The notes under the pieces: generated by a model
Told to the model about the DNA's origin: nothing
Seen by the model: the letters and a program-made list of their open reading frames with translations, nothing else
Database searches by the model: none
Part shown: piece after piece, positions 19,135 through 28,419 of the stretch
Numbering within the stretch: position 1 is the stretch's first letter
How the letters are laid out: every line of letters starts with the position of its first letter
Assembly (NCBI GenBank): GCA_965197275.1
Contig: CBDAMQ010000027.1
Location: 186,001-250,000, forward strand
Origin: DASCOT01 sp965197275
GTDB taxonomy: Bacteria > Acidobacteriota > UBA890 > WLXD01
Direction: 5' to 3'
Length of the DNA stretch: 64,000 nucleotides
Position numbers and translations under genes: made by a program

Positions 19135-20616
19135 TCAGTTTCGTCGGACCGGGCGGCCCGGTCGTGCGTCCAGAACAAGCTCGCCACCGTCCACGACCAG
19201 CACGCCGTTGACCAGAGTGTAGCGGACCCCTTCAGATGGAATTGCTGCCTGTGTGTACGTCGAGCGGTCGATCACCGTTGCCGGGTCGAACACCGTGATG
19301 TCGGCATCGGCACCGGGCCGAAGTTGTCCCTTGTCGCCCATCGCCGGCACGTAGGTCTCGAGGCGGCGTGCGGGCTCGATGGTCATCTTGCGCAGCGCTT
19401 CCATGAGCGTCAGCGTGCCCTCCTCGCGGACGTGTTTGCCGAGCACCCGTGAGTACGTTCCGGAGGTGCGAGGATGGCCCATGCCGTCGACGATGTAGCC
19501 GTCGCTGGCGATCATGGTCAGCGGGCTCTCGAGCGCGATGCGGGTCATCTCCGGAGTGCGACTGTGGGCGATCACCTCACCACCCTGCGCCCTGAATCGA
19601 CCGAAGCTCTCGCGTGTGAGGCGCTCGCCGGTCTCGACCCACTGGTGGATGGCGAACCGATCGTCGTCCCACGACTCCCAGTCATCGTAGAGGGCGGTTT
19701 CGATCTCCGTCATGCCGGCCTCGTACGGGTACATCTCGGTGGTGACGTCCTGTCCTGCGGTGCGGGCTGCCTCGATGATCGCCAGGAACTCGGCGATATT
19801 CGCGCCGCCGCTGGAGTTGGCGTGCACCACATGGAGTGCCGATCCGGTTCGGCTGGCGCCGTCGATTGCCGCCCGCAACCCGTTCAGGCCGGCTCCGACG
19901 TGAATGTGCGAGGAGGCTCCGTGCTCGGCCGCCACGCTGAGCATCGCCTCGAACTCGTCCGTGCTGGCCGCTGGGGTATAGGCCATCCCGAAGCCGACCG
20001 CGGCCGCGCCGTCCGCCAGCCCCTGCCGGATGCGGCCGGCCATCTCGGCGATCTGCTCGGCGCTCGCCGGCTCGTTCCCCCCGGGGCCGCTCGGCAGGAA
20101 GTTCCCGCCGTCCCCCATGACTGCCATCCGGACGCGGATGTGTCCCACGCTGACGCCGTAGTTGAGGATCTGCCCGGCCTCGCGCTCCCCGTACCACGCA
20201 GCGACATCCTCGGTACCCACTTCCAGCTCCAGCGCGGTGGTGACGCCGTCGCGAGCCATCAGGCGGAAGGCCTCGTCTGACTGGCCGTGAACGTGCAGGT
20301 CGATGAACCCGGGCGCGACGACGAGTCCGGATGCATCGATGGTGCGGTCGCCCGTGAGCTCGTCTTCGCTGATGGCCTCGATGCGGCCGCCACGGATGCC
20401 GACGTTCCGAGTTGCGTCCAGACCAGACTCCGGGTCCATCACACGGCCACCCTGAAGAACGAGGTCGTAACTTTCCGCCGCCAATTCGGCCGGGGTGCAG
20501 CCTGACTGAGCCAGGGCAAGCAGGCCTAGCATTGTCACGCCGTAGGCGAACCCGAGGCGCCCGCTGGCCGCCCCGACGTGGTTCACCGCGTCGATCACGG
20601 TTCCGAGCTTCAGCAT
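19135..20616 (-). CDS. N-acyl-D-amino-acid deacylase-like amidohydrolase, exported
   Basis: A 493-residue D-aminoacylase/dihydroorotase-type hydrolase. The signal peptide has a lipobox-like LLALAQSGC (Cys ~40). Then come YDLVLQGGRVMDPESGLD, the metal motif APGFIDLHVHGQSDE, HIHVGAGLNGL, ALHVVHANSSGGANIAEFL, MIASDGYIVDGMGHPRTSG (metal Asp) and the C-terminal GADADITVFDPATVIDRSTY. It would remove acyl groups from D-amino acids in the periplasm. It lies 5 bp downstream of the cytochrome-PQQ dehydrogenase and overlaps the GNAT gene. A fragment of a paralogue is found at 36844-36924. Confidence 0.88.
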   Translation of the reverse strand: MLKLGTVIDAVNHVGAASGRLGFAYGVTMLGLLALAQSGCTPAELAAESYDLVLQGGRVMDPESGLDATRNVGIRGGRIEAISEDELTGDRTIDASGLVVAPGFIDLHVHGQSDEAFRLMARDGVTTALELEVGTEDVAAWYGEREAGQILNYGVSVGHIRVRMAVMGDGGNFLPSGPGGNEPASAEQIAEMAGRIRQGLADGAAAVGFGMAYTPAASTDEFEAMLSVAAEHGASSHIHVGAGLNGLRAAIDGASRTGSALHVVHANSSGGANIAEFLAIIEAARTAGQDVTTEMYPYEAGMTEIETALYDDWESWDDDRFAIHQWVETGERLTRESFGRFRAQGGEVIAHSRTPEMTRIALESPLTMIASDGYIVDGMGHPRTSGTYSRVLGKHVREEGTLTLMEALRKMTIEPARRLETYVPAMGDKGQLRPGADADITVFDPATVIDRSTYTQAAIPSEGVRYTLVNGVLVVDGGELVLDARPGRPVRRN

Positions 20617-20620
20617 CTGC

Positions 20621-22558
20621 TTACTCCAAACCGAACGCCAGCAAGACGTTCCCCGGTGAGCCGCGCAGGATCGCGTAGCCGGAGCCGACGTACATCATGC
20701 CGTCGACGATCGTCGGCGCCGCGCCTCCGAAGCCGCCACCGAAGCCCCTCACGCCGTTGATGTTGTCGAAATCCCGCCGCGTGGCGAACTCCCACATTAC
20801 GCTGCCGTCCTCGGTCGAGAAGGCGCGCATCACACCGTCACGCGAGCCGACCAGGACCGCCCCGGGTATGGCGATGGCGGGCGCCCAGTGCCCGGAGTGG
20901 CACGTCTGCTGCGATTCGGGGTCGTCGCAGTCGCTCGGCTTCGGCACCTCCACATACCAGGCGCGCGAGCCGTCCTCGGCCCGCAGCGCCGCGAGGCCGC
21001 CGCTGCCGTCCTCGAGCGGGAACGGCTTGAGGTAGTAGTCACCGTCGAATGCACCCCCGAAGCCGGCGCTCTGCGCCGCCAGCTCGTCGCCCGCTTGCGC
21101 CACCCACAAGATCTTGCCCTGATCATCGGGATCCATGGCGGTGATGCGGCCGCTCTCCTGGCCTTGAATGAGGATCCTGCTGCCGTCCTCCAGCATGTGC
21201 AGCACCGGCGAGCCCGAGGCATCGTCGTTACGGCCGCTGATGAGGCCCGGACAGTTGATTCGCCGCTCCTCCGGTTGCCTCCCACAGCCGCCGCCAAATC
21301 TCTCGGGAGCCACCAGCTGCGTCCACCACAGGCGCTCGCCGGTATCCATGTCGTACGCCGTGACGGCGGCACAAGAACTGTCGTCGAATCCGACGCCTTG
21401 CTCGAAGAACTCCGTCATGTAGCAGTTGCCGGCGGGGGCATAGAGGGTGCGACGATCGATATCGAGCGTCGGTGCGTTCCATACGGCGGCACCGGCGGGT
21501 CCGTACATCTGTGTGCCGGCCGAGTTCTTGCGCAACGGCCGAGGACGCTCCGCCATCGAGTATGTCTTCCACACGATCTGCCCAGTGCTCACGTCCACCG
21601 CGACGACGCTGCCCTGGAATTGGCAGCACTCGTACGACAGATCCCCACTCGGGATCTCCTCCCACGATCCGACCCCGACGTACAGATGACCTCCGGGCGA
21701 GGGATCGAGCACCGGCGTACCGGTGATCTTGGCGGCTGCATGCTCGTCCGGACGCACGACCCAGACTTCCTCGCCGGTTTCGGCGTTGACGCCGCTGACG
21801 TAGCCCATGTAGTCCCCGAACATGGCGATGTAGCGGACTCCCGGCACATCGGTCACCTCGCTCACGCTGACCGCGGTGCGCACCTGTCCTCTTGCCTCGT
21901 AGGACCAGTGCACGCAGCCCGTCTTGGCATCCAGCGCGTAGACCAACTTGTTGTCGCTGCCCACGATCAGCGCCCCGCCCACGACCGTCGGTTGCGCCCA
22001 GGATGCGGAAGCCGCACCGGGAATCGCGAACGCCCACTTCAACTTCAGCTGCAACACCTGTGCCCCAGTAAGCCCGCCCGCTTCCGCGGGTTGGAACCGG
22101 TGGGACTTGCCGGGATCGGGTGTCCAGCCATTCCAGCGCGGCCGGCTGAACGGATCGCGCAGGGTCAAGGGGCTGCTGCAGGGGTTGCTCATCGCCGCTG
22201 CGGTGCGGTCGGGAGCGTCATCGAAGGGCTTGGCAGCTGCCAACTCGGCCAACGCGAGCAGGTTTCCCTCGCTCCACCCCTCGACATAGACAGCCATCGA
22301 TCCCGTGGTGATCGACTCGAGCACGCGCTCGGCGGTCATTGCAGCCATGGCTTCCCGACTCGGCGCCCGGTTGTCGGCGGCGGTGTTATCGTGGCAGGTG
22401 GCGCACCGTAGCTCGAACCCCGTCCTCATGCTCGCGGGTGAGTTACCGACCACCGGTGTGTACTGTCCCGACGCAATCGAGCCCGAGGCATGCCACGCCA
22501 GGCCGCTCGCAGCGAAGAACATGACGACACTCGACGAAACGATGAGACGCTTCAACAT
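20621..22558 (-). CDS. Quinohaemoprotein: cytochrome c plus PQQ-type beta-propeller dehydrogenase
   Basis: A 645-residue exported protein. Signal peptide residues ~1-22. A short cytochrome c module follows with the haem motif CATCH (~54) and axial-Met candidates in the next 50 residues. From ~160 the propeller starts (GAQVLQLKLKWAFAIPGAAS), with Trp-motif repeats (TGCVHWSYEARG, TGEEVWVVRP, TGQIVWKTYS, TGERLWWTQL, GSVMWEFATR). This resembles polyvinyl-alcohol dehydrogenase-type quinoproteins and allows direct electron transfer from PQQ to haem c. It is followed 4 bp later by the D-aminoacylase gene. A C-terminal paralogous fragment sits at 23379-23705. Confidence 0.87.
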   Translation of the reverse strand: MLKRLIVSSSVVMFFAASGLAWHASGSIASGQYTPVVGNSPASMRTGFELRCATCHDNTAADNRAPSREAMAAMTAERVLESITTGSMAVYVEGWSEGNLLALAELAAAKPFDDAPDRTAAAMSNPCSSPLTLRDPFSRPRWNGWTPDPGKSHRFQPAEAGGLTGAQVLQLKLKWAFAIPGAASASWAQPTVVGGALIVGSDNKLVYALDAKTGCVHWSYEARGQVRTAVSVSEVTDVPGVRYIAMFGDYMGYVSGVNAETGEEVWVVRPDEHAAAKITGTPVLDPSPGGHLYVGVGSWEEIPSGDLSYECCQFQGSVVAVDVSTGQIVWKTYSMAERPRPLRKNSAGTQMYGPAGAAVWNAPTLDIDRRTLYAPAGNCYMTEFFEQGVGFDDSSCAAVTAYDMDTGERLWWTQLVAPERFGGGCGRQPEERRINCPGLISGRNDDASGSPVLHMLEDGSRILIQGQESGRITAMDPDDQGKILWVAQAGDELAAQSAGFGGAFDGDYYLKPFPLEDGSGGLAALRAEDGSRAWYVEVPKPSDCDDPESQQTCHSGHWAPAIAIPGAVLVGSRDGVMRAFSTEDGSVMWEFATRRDFDNINGVRGFGGGFGGAAPTIVDGMMYVGSGYAILRGSPGNVLLAFGLE

Positions 22559-22613
22559 GGCTCCTCCTCGGGGTTCACGGTGTCTCGCAGGCCGGGTCCT
22601 GTTTCACATGTCT

Positions 22614-23009
22614 TCAGCCGCCGATCGGTGTGCAGAGCTCGAGCAGGACTCCCGAGGGGCAGCGAACGTACGATACGGTCTGTCCCCAGGGTTTCAAGAC
22701 GGGTGCGGTCAGCTCGGATGCGCCGTTTTCGAGAGCCGCACCGTGCGCCACCCCGACATCGTCGGTGACGAGGGCGATCTCGAGGCCCAGAGGCCGGTCA
22801 GAATCCGACCCGCTGACGTAGCCGTTCGGCAGATTGGTGCGCCCGATCTCGTGTGAGGCAAAGGCCAATACGGTTGAGCCGGTATCCAGCTCGCCGTAGT
22901 CGCCGGACTCGTGCAGAAAGCGACGCGTCATTCCGAACGCGCGCTCGTAGAAACCGAGGGCGGCCTCGACGTCTTCGATGTAGGCGATGGCATAACCAAA
23001 ACTCACCAT
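22614..23009 (-). CDS. VOC family protein
   Basis: A 131-residue single VOC module: FGYAIAYIEDVEAALGFYER at the N-terminus, GELDTGSTVLAFASHE, LEIALVTDDVGVAHGAALEN and the terminal GQTVSYVRCPSGVLLELCTP. Two conserved acidic/His positions of the metal site (His in FASHE, Glu in LLELCTP) are present. The function is unassigned: glyoxalase, dioxygenase or binding protein. It is upstream of the cytochrome-PQQ gene on the same strand, 55 bp away. Confidence 0.85.
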   Translation of the reverse strand: MVSFGYAIAYIEDVEAALGFYERAFGMTRRFLHESGDYGELDTGSTVLAFASHEIGRTNLPNGYVSGSDSDRPLGLEIALVTDDVGVAHGAALENGASELTAPVLKPWGQTVSYVRCPSGVLLELCTPIGG

Positions 23010-23027
23010 GGCAGTCTCCGAGATTTC

Positions 23028-23369
23028 TTAGGTGCCTCTACGGCGTAACCAACGGATTGCGGCACCCAGGATCATGCCGGTCACGATCCCGGTCGGAACA
23101 ACAAACGGGGCGTCCGCACTCGTCCACCCGCCCTTGGCCAGGAAGACGGCTGCCGAATCCAGCAGGCCCATCACGGCGCCCCAGCCAAGGCATTGGCGCA
23201 GCGAAGAGTCGCGGTTGACCACAACGCTAATTAGCAGGGCTATGGTGATGCCGCTGAGCGTGCCGGCGACGGTTATGTAGCCGGGGTAAGGCTCTTCCGG
23301 GGCGAAATACACGCCGACGGCGCCGAGGAACCCGACCAGGCCGCCAACACCGGCAATCTTCGACATCAT
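23028..23369 (-). CDS. Small membrane protein, unknown function
   Basis: A 113-residue protein with four predicted helices: residues ~4-21 (GVGGLVGFLGAVGVYF), 30-48 (ITVAGTLSGITIALLISVVV), 57-76 and 83-105 (FVVPTGIVTGMILGAAI), ending in the basic tail RWLRRRGT. No family was recognised. It lies 18 bp upstream of the VOC gene on the same strand and just after a pseudogene, so it may be the first gene of that operon. Confidence 0.6.
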   Translation of the reverse strand: MMSKIAGVGGLVGFLGAVGVYFAPEEPYPGYITVAGTLSGITIALLISVVVNRDSSLRQCLGWGAVMGLLDSAAVFLAKGGWTSADAPFVVPTGIVTGMILGAAIRWLRRRGT

Positions 23370-23378
23370 GGCGACACC

Positions 23379-23857
23379 CTACTTCAGACCGAACGCCAGC
23401 AGCACGTTACCCGGCGGCCCGCGCAGAATCGCATAGCCGGAACTGACGTACAGCATCCCGTCGACGATGGAGGGGGCGGAGCCACCGAAACCGCCGCCGA
23501 ATCCGGCGACGCGATTGACGGTCTCGAAGTTACGCCAGGTGTTGAACTCCCCCTGAACGCTGCCGTCCTCGGTGGAAAACGCGCGCAATTTGCCGTCGCG
23601 TGAGCCGGAGAACACGGCGCCGGGGATGGCGCTGGCGGGCGCCCAATGATCAGTGTGACATGTCTGATCCGACTCGGGATCGCGACAGTCGGTGGGCTTC
23701 GGCATCTCCGTGTGAGCTCGCTGGTGACCGGAAACTCGGAACGCAAGCCCAGCGGGTCGTCCACGGACGGAGAGGCGAGCACGCGCGGCGTCGGTAACGT
23801 GGCGAGACCGGTGGCCGCGGTCGTCTTCATGAAGATGCGCCGATTCAACTTGCTCAC
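23379..23857 (-). pseudogene. Deletion-junction remnant: class V aminotransferase 5' end joined to PQQ-dehydrogenase 3' end
   Basis: From the ATG at 23857 about 50 codons read as a Tat-type signal plus the start of a class V aminotransferase (MSKLNRRIFMKTTAATGLA, then DDPLGLRSEFPVTSELT). At about 23705 the meaningful frame changes. From there to 23379 a different frame encodes 108 residues closely similar to the C-terminus of the neighbouring quinohaemoprotein (GSRDGKLRAFSTEDGSV, AGFGGGFGGSAPSIVDGMLY, GYAILRGPPGNVLLAFGLK). The middle of both genes is missing, so one deletion appears to have fused two adjacent genes out of frame. It is not expected to give a functional protein. Confidence 0.75.
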
Positions 23858-23879
23858 GATGACCCTCTGATCCGGCGCT

Positions 23880-25307
23880 TCAAGGTTGGAAGGAGACGAT
23901 GGTGGAAACCGCCACTTCGGCCTCGGTTTCGAGCCTGAGGGTCACGCTGCTGTTGACCCAGTCGATCGCGATCGACCCGTACTTGGACAGGGGCTTGTTG
24001 ATGATGTGTCGATCCTGAGTGGTCAGCGCCAAGAGGTTATCGCTCATGCTGCCGACCTGCCCTGTCGGGATCGTCGCTCCAGCTGGAGCGCACTCACCCC
24101 AGGCGCCAGGGACGCCGTTGCCGTGGGCGTCGAGCTGCGTGTAGCACCAGGGGGCAGTGCGGTCTGCTGTCGTGCAGCCCCCGTAGGTCGTGCCCGCATG
24201 GCCGAACGGCAGCTGGCACCGGGCATCGTAGGTTCCGTTCCCCCTCGTATCGGCCCAGATCGGGAGGCGGTTGGGGTTGGGTATGTTCTCCGGGTAGTCC
24301 TGGTCGAATCCGGAGCCCGTGACTTCGTAAAGGGTCACCGCGGCTCCGCCGGTCGCCGATGGCGGCATCGTCTTCTGCAGCAGCTCGCCCCAGTGCTGAT
24401 CGCCGGAGACGAAGATCACCAGCTTGGTGTTGCCTTCTTGCACCGCCTTCTGCGTCAGACGCAGTAGCCGCTCGCGCTGCGCCGGTATCTCCGCCCACGA
24501 CTCGTATTCGGTGCCGGAATCGTAGGTCTCGCCGAGGTTGGCGATGGCGGTGTTGAACGCCGTTCCGTCGCCGTAGGCGCAGTAGTCGGTGAGCGGCCTG
24601 GCGCGGTTGAGCGGCGGCAGCACCTGCGTGCCGGAGGCGATCACGGTGATCTCCGAGATGACCGTCAGCTGCTGCTCCAGCCACGACCACTGCTCCTCTC
24701 CGAGCATGGTGGACGCGGCTCCCTCGCAGGCGCCGTACTCGATGAACGTCGGTGAGCGATGGTAGCGGGCGTCGAGCATGATGACGTTGACGCGATCGTT
24801 CTGCGCCGCCGACCCGAACAACGTGGCGTTGTAGACGCCAGCCTGGCCCCCGTCTCCAACATCGCGGTGGCGGACATCGTCCGTCGGTATATCGAAATGA
24901 CGCAGAAACTCGCGCTGGCTCTCGACGCGCATGGCGTAGTCGTTACCGGCGTTGTTCTCGCCGAAATCGTGATCGTCCCAGGTCGCCATCACCGGGATTC
25001 GCGCCTGAAGAAACGGCTGGTAGGTCTCACCGTTCTTCTTGGCGTCGTAGATGGCGCGCATCTCCGTCATGTCCTCGGTGTCGCCGTAGATGTTGTCGCC
25101 GAGCCACAGGAACAGGTCGGGGCTCTGTGCCGCCAGCCGCTCCATCGCCGCTCGGGTCGTCCCCTCCTCGTCGTGCCAGCAGGAACCGAAGGAGATGGTC
25201 TCCAGGTGAGCCGCGGCGTCCGGCTGAGTGTGGGTCCCAACTTGCGAGCCCGCGGATTGCCAACCGGCGGTGAGCGACAGCGCGACGACCAGTGGCGCCA
25301 CCCTCAA
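23880..25307 (-). CDS. PhoD-family alkaline phosphatase/phosphodiesterase with fibronectin-type-II-like Cys module
   Basis: A metallophosphatase of the PhoD family. The metal motifs are visible: GSCWHDEE, FLWLGDNIYGDT, MATWDDHDFGENNAGND and FVSGDQHWGEL. It hydrolyses phosphomonoesters or diesters in the periplasm. Near the C-terminus a ~45-residue insert (CQLPFGHAGTTYGGC, then APWCYTQLD and GAWGEC) follows the fibronectin type II cysteine pattern. The frame is open to 25385, but the signal peptide (RVAPLVVALSLTAGWQSAG) begins at the TTG at 25307, preceded by GAGGTG, so I use that start. It stands between a pseudogene and a gap of ~400 bp. Confidence 0.85.
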   Translation of the reverse strand: MRVAPLVVALSLTAGWQSAGSQVGTHTQPDAAAHLETISFGSCWHDEEGTTRAAMERLAAQSPDLFLWLGDNIYGDTEDMTEMRAIYDAKKNGETYQPFLQARIPVMATWDDHDFGENNAGNDYAMRVESQREFLRHFDIPTDDVRHRDVGDGGQAGVYNATLFGSAAQNDRVNVIMLDARYHRSPTFIEYGACEGAASTMLGEEQWSWLEQQLTVISEITVIASGTQVLPPLNRARPLTDYCAYGDGTAFNTAIANLGETYDSGTEYESWAEIPAQRERLLRLTQKAVQEGNTKLVIFVSGDQHWGELLQKTMPPSATGGAAVTLYEVTGSGFDQDYPENIPNPNRLPIWADTRGNGTYDARCQLPFGHAGTTYGGCTTADRTAPWCYTQLDAHGNGVPGAWGECAPAGATIPTGQVGSMSDNLLALTTQDRHIINKPLSKYGSIAIDWVNSSVTLRLETEAEVAVSTIVSFQP

Positions 25308-25708
25308 CTGGCCGAACACCTCAAGCAGGCCGTGGTGGAAGTGTGGTGGGCCGTAACCCTTCGGGCGACAGGGGGTTGCGCGCACATGCTGCGTCGTTTG
25401 TCGTCAACGATGGGGTAACCATCGCCTCCTTCTCTCTCCTGGCCTGCGTCCCGCAAGACCCTGTCGCCAGACCCACCACACTTTCGCCACGGCCTGCTAG
25501 ACCAGCTCGCGCCGGTCGGCCCGCTCGCCCCGGATCAGGCTCCCTCCCGCAAGCAGTCCCGCTCTTCCCAAGAAGATTCGCCTGGACACGTCGAACACGG
25601 TGGGAGCTCCTGCCTGCTGGCGCCAGCGTCGGCGCGATGGCTCATCGGCCGGTATGCAACCACGTATTCGAGGCCGTCTCCAGGTCCGGCGCCGACGGCC
25701 GGTACAGG
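25308..25708. other. 400-bp gap with only small remnant frames
   Basis: No full gene is seen. On the minus strand 25497-25589 a GTG-initiated 30-codon frame encodes a Tat-like leader (SRRIFLGRAGLLAGGSLIRG) and then stops, so it looks like the cut-off 5' end of an exported protein. An ATG at 25422 (-) has a strong AAGGAGG ribosome site but opens only a 33-codon frame that ends just before the phosphatase start. It may be a leader peptide or chance. The phosphatase promoter should lie here. Confidence 0.4.
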
Positions 25709-28111
25709 TCAGTCTGAGCGCAGGCTGATTAGCGGGTCTACCGCGAGCGCGCGCCGAGCGGGCACGTAGCTGGCAAGCAACGTGACCAGGATCAAGACGG
25801 CTGGAACCCCCAAATAGATCAGAGGCTCGTTGGCGTCGATGCCCTCGAGCACCGATGCCAGGATCCACCCCACCGGGATCGCCAGCCCGACGCCGACGCC
25901 AATGCCGACTAGGGCGAGCAAGACCCCGCGGGTTATCACGAGGCGCAGCACATCAGTGCGGCGAGCTCCGAGTGCGACTCGGATCCCGACCTCGCGAGAG
26001 CGCTGTGCAACCAGGTAGGCGAGCACGCCGTACAGACCGACCGCGGCGAGCAGCAGGGCGGTGGCTCCAAAAACCGCCATCAGCCGCGTCGGCAACTGCA
26101 CCACGAACAGCGACGTATCGACGATCTCTCGAAGCGTGCGCACATCATCGACGGGAATCGTGGGATCGATCGCCCAGACGGCTTGACGCACGCTAGCCGC
26201 GAGAGCGGCGGGGTCCGGCCCATCGCCTCGAATGGCGACGTACATTCGCCGCCAGGAATCGGATTGTTCGTACGGGGCGAAGAAAGCCTGATCCGGCGGT
26301 TGCATCAAGGAGCTGTGCCGGAACGACTTGACGATGCCGACGATCGTCAGCCATTCATCGGAACCGGCATGCTGAATCCGCATGCCGATCGGATTCCCCT
26401 CAGGCAGGTACTCGAGCAGCGCTTCGTTGACTACAACTATGAGCGGCGCCGAGGCATCGTCGGTCTTCTCGATCAAGCGGCCAGCGACGAGCTCCGCGTG
26501 CATCGTCTCCAGGTAGCCCGGGGTGACCTGTCTGAAGCCCGCTCCCACGTGCTCGTCGGGAACGCCCTCGGCCACGAAGGCGGTCCGATTGTTGCTGAAT
26601 GTGAGCGGCAGGATCGTGCTGGCTCCGGCTGCCGTTACACCAGGAAGCGCTCGGATCGCCACGACTGCGTCTGAATAGAAAGCGTGTCGCGCCGTCGTAT
26701 CGTCGTATCGCGGTCCGCTCAGAGCGAGCTCGGCCGTCAGCACCCCGGCAGGCTCGAACCCGGGATCGGTCTGCAACAGCCCTGCAAACCCCTTGACCAT
26801 CAGCCCGGCGCCTGCCACCAGCACGACCGACACGGCGACCTCGCACACCACCAATATGCTGCGGAGACGGCTTCCGGATACCGTGCCGCGCGCGGCTCCC
26901 GATCCGGCGCGCAATGCCGCCTGAAGGTCGGGCCGCGAGGCGCGCAGAGCGGGAGCGAGGCCGAACACCAGGGTCGTGAGCGCAGCCAGGGCGAACGTCG
27001 CCGCCATGACCCGAGGCTCGGCCCCCGTCTCCGTTGCGCTGCTCGGGATCGTCTCGGCCACGAAGGTCGGCAGGCTCCCCGTCAGGCTGGCACCGGCGAT
27101 GTGCGACAGAACCACTCCGGTGGCACCACCGATCAACGCTACGAGCGCCGACTCGGTCAGCAGCTGACGAACGACACGTGCGCGCGAAGCTCCTAGCGAC
27201 ATGCGGACGGCGATCTCGGAGCGTCGTGACGACGCTTTGGCGAGCAGCAGATTGGCGACGTTGGCGCAACAGATCAGCAGCACGAAAGCTGTCGTTGCCA
27301 ACAGCACGCCGAGCGCAGGTCGCATCGGCTCGCTCATCTGTTCTCGCAACGACACGGCTCGGGCACGGGTACCAGCGTTGCTACGCTGGTGCTCCTGGGC
27401 GAGTTGCTCCATGATGGCGTCGAGCTCGGCGCTGGCATCGGCGGGGGTGGCGCCTGCGGCAAGCCGGCCGATCGGCACAACGTGACGCTCGCGGCGGGTT
27501 TCGGTCAGCTGTTCCGTCGTGATCTGCATCGGTTTCCACAGATCCCCGCGGAGCTGCAGCACCGGGTAGTCGAACTCCTGCGGCATGAGGCCGACGACCG
27601 TGTGCTCGAGGTCGTCGATCACCAGATTGCTGCCGAGTAACTCTTCATCGCCGCCCAGTTGCTGCCACAGGCGCCAGCTGAGCGCGACGACGGGATCGGC
27701 GCCGGGGACGCCGTCCTCCTCGAGGAAGCCGCGCCCCAGCAATGGCTCGACCTGCAGTACGTCGAAAACATTCGCCGTTGTCTGATAGCCGCGAAGTCCG
27801 ATCGGTTCGTCACCGCCGGTGAGGTTGGCTTCCCAGATGCTGTGGAATGCGATGTCCTCGAAAGTCTCGCTGCGCTCGCGCCAGTCAGCCCAGTCGGGGA
27901 TCGAGCTGGCGTTGTAGGCGCTGCCTCGATCCGGGTAGGTCGACCAGATGATCGCCAGGCGGTGATAGTCGCCGTAGGGGAGCTCGGAGAACATCAACGC
28001 GTAGACCATGCCGAAGATCGTCGCGTTGGCCGCCATTCCCAGCGCCATCGTGAATACGGCCACGGTAGTGAAGCCGGGAGCGCGCGCCAGACCGCGCAGG
28101 CCATAGCGCAA
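25709..28111 (-). CDS. ADOP-type ABC transporter permease (MacB/FtsX-like), main part
   Basis: An 800-residue permease of the Acidobacteriota-type duplicated-orphaned-permease (ADOP) family. It starts with DLRYGLRGLARAPGFTTVAV and a first helix, then a MacB-type periplasmic core (WADWRERSETFEDIAF, QLGGDEELLGSNLVI, AGATPADASAELDAIM), a first FtsX block (~260-410), a second periplasmic core (ILPLTFSNNRTAFVAEGVP) and a final FtsX block ending RRALAVDPLISLRSD. No ATPase domain is present. The usual N-terminal ~90-residue domain is in another frame just upstream (next entry), so the intact gene would begin at 28415. The native start at 28111 is only an internal TTG. Confidence 0.85.
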   Translation of the reverse strand: MRYGLRGLARAPGFTTVAVFTMALGMAANATIFGMVYALMFSELPYGDYHRLAIIWSTYPDRGSAYNASSIPDWADWRERSETFEDIAFHSIWEANLTGGDEPIGLRGYQTTANVFDVLQVEPLLGRGFLEEDGVPGADPVVALSWRLWQQLGGDEELLGSNLVIDDLEHTVVGLMPQEFDYPVLQLRGDLWKPMQITTEQLTETRRERHVVPIGRLAAGATPADASAELDAIMEQLAQEHQRSNAGTRARAVSLREQMSEPMRPALGVLLATTAFVLLICCANVANLLLAKASSRRSEIAVRMSLGASRARVVRQLLTESALVALIGGATGVVLSHIAGASLTGSLPTFVAETIPSSATETGAEPRVMAATFALAALTTLVFGLAPALRASRPDLQAALRAGSGAARGTVSGSRLRSILVVCEVAVSVVLVAGAGLMVKGFAGLLQTDPGFEPAGVLTAELALSGPRYDDTTARHAFYSDAVVAIRALPGVTAAGASTILPLTFSNNRTAFVAEGVPDEHVGAGFRQVTPGYLETMHAELVAGRLIEKTDDASAPLIVVVNEALLEYLPEGNPIGMRIQHAGSDEWLTIVGIVKSFRHSSLMQPPDQAFFAPYEQSDSWRRMYVAIRGDGPDPAALAASVRQAVWAIDPTIPVDDVRTLREIVDTSLFVVQLPTRLMAVFGATALLLAAVGLYGVLAYLVAQRSREVGIRVALGARRTDVLRLVITRGVLLALVGIGVGVGLAIPVGWILASVLEGIDANEPLIYLGVPAVLILVTLLASYVPARRALAVDPLISLRSD

Positions 28112-28415
28112 GTCCTGCGCCAGCTGGGCGAGCCACGCACGCCAGGTCGGGCCTCTGTCGAAAGGTACTACCGCTGCCGATACCGCGAAGTGGTGGGCCG
28201 TGTCGGAGCACGATGGTCCGCTCCCGCAGGCCGTCGCGTATCACGTTCAGGATCGTGCGAAGCGACAGCACCAGCGCCGCCGGACGCCCCTCCCGGGTCA
28301 GCGTATCGATGTACAGCGAGCCGAAGTCCGCAACCGCCATATCGGCGTAGCGTCGACGAAAGGAGCGTGGATAGGCGGTCAACAAGAAGCGATAGAACCT
28401 CATCGGAGTCTGCAT
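28112..28415 (-). pseudogene. N-terminal ADOP domain displaced by a one-base frameshift
   Basis: From the ATG at 28415, reading FYRFLLTAYPRSFRRRYADM and the following ~60 residues match the N-terminal domain of ADOP permeases (compare LAAYPRAFRDRFAADLLDTF in the intact paralogue at 40445). After RERTIVLRHGPP the useful frame shifts: the continuation AAVVPFDRGPTWRAWLAQLA leading into DLRYGLRG lies in the +1 frame. The slip is therefore near 28170-28210. It could be a real inactivating indel or an assembly error. The ATG lies 5 bp after the PadR stop, as expected for an operon. Confidence 0.7.
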
Positions 28416-28419
28416 GGCT

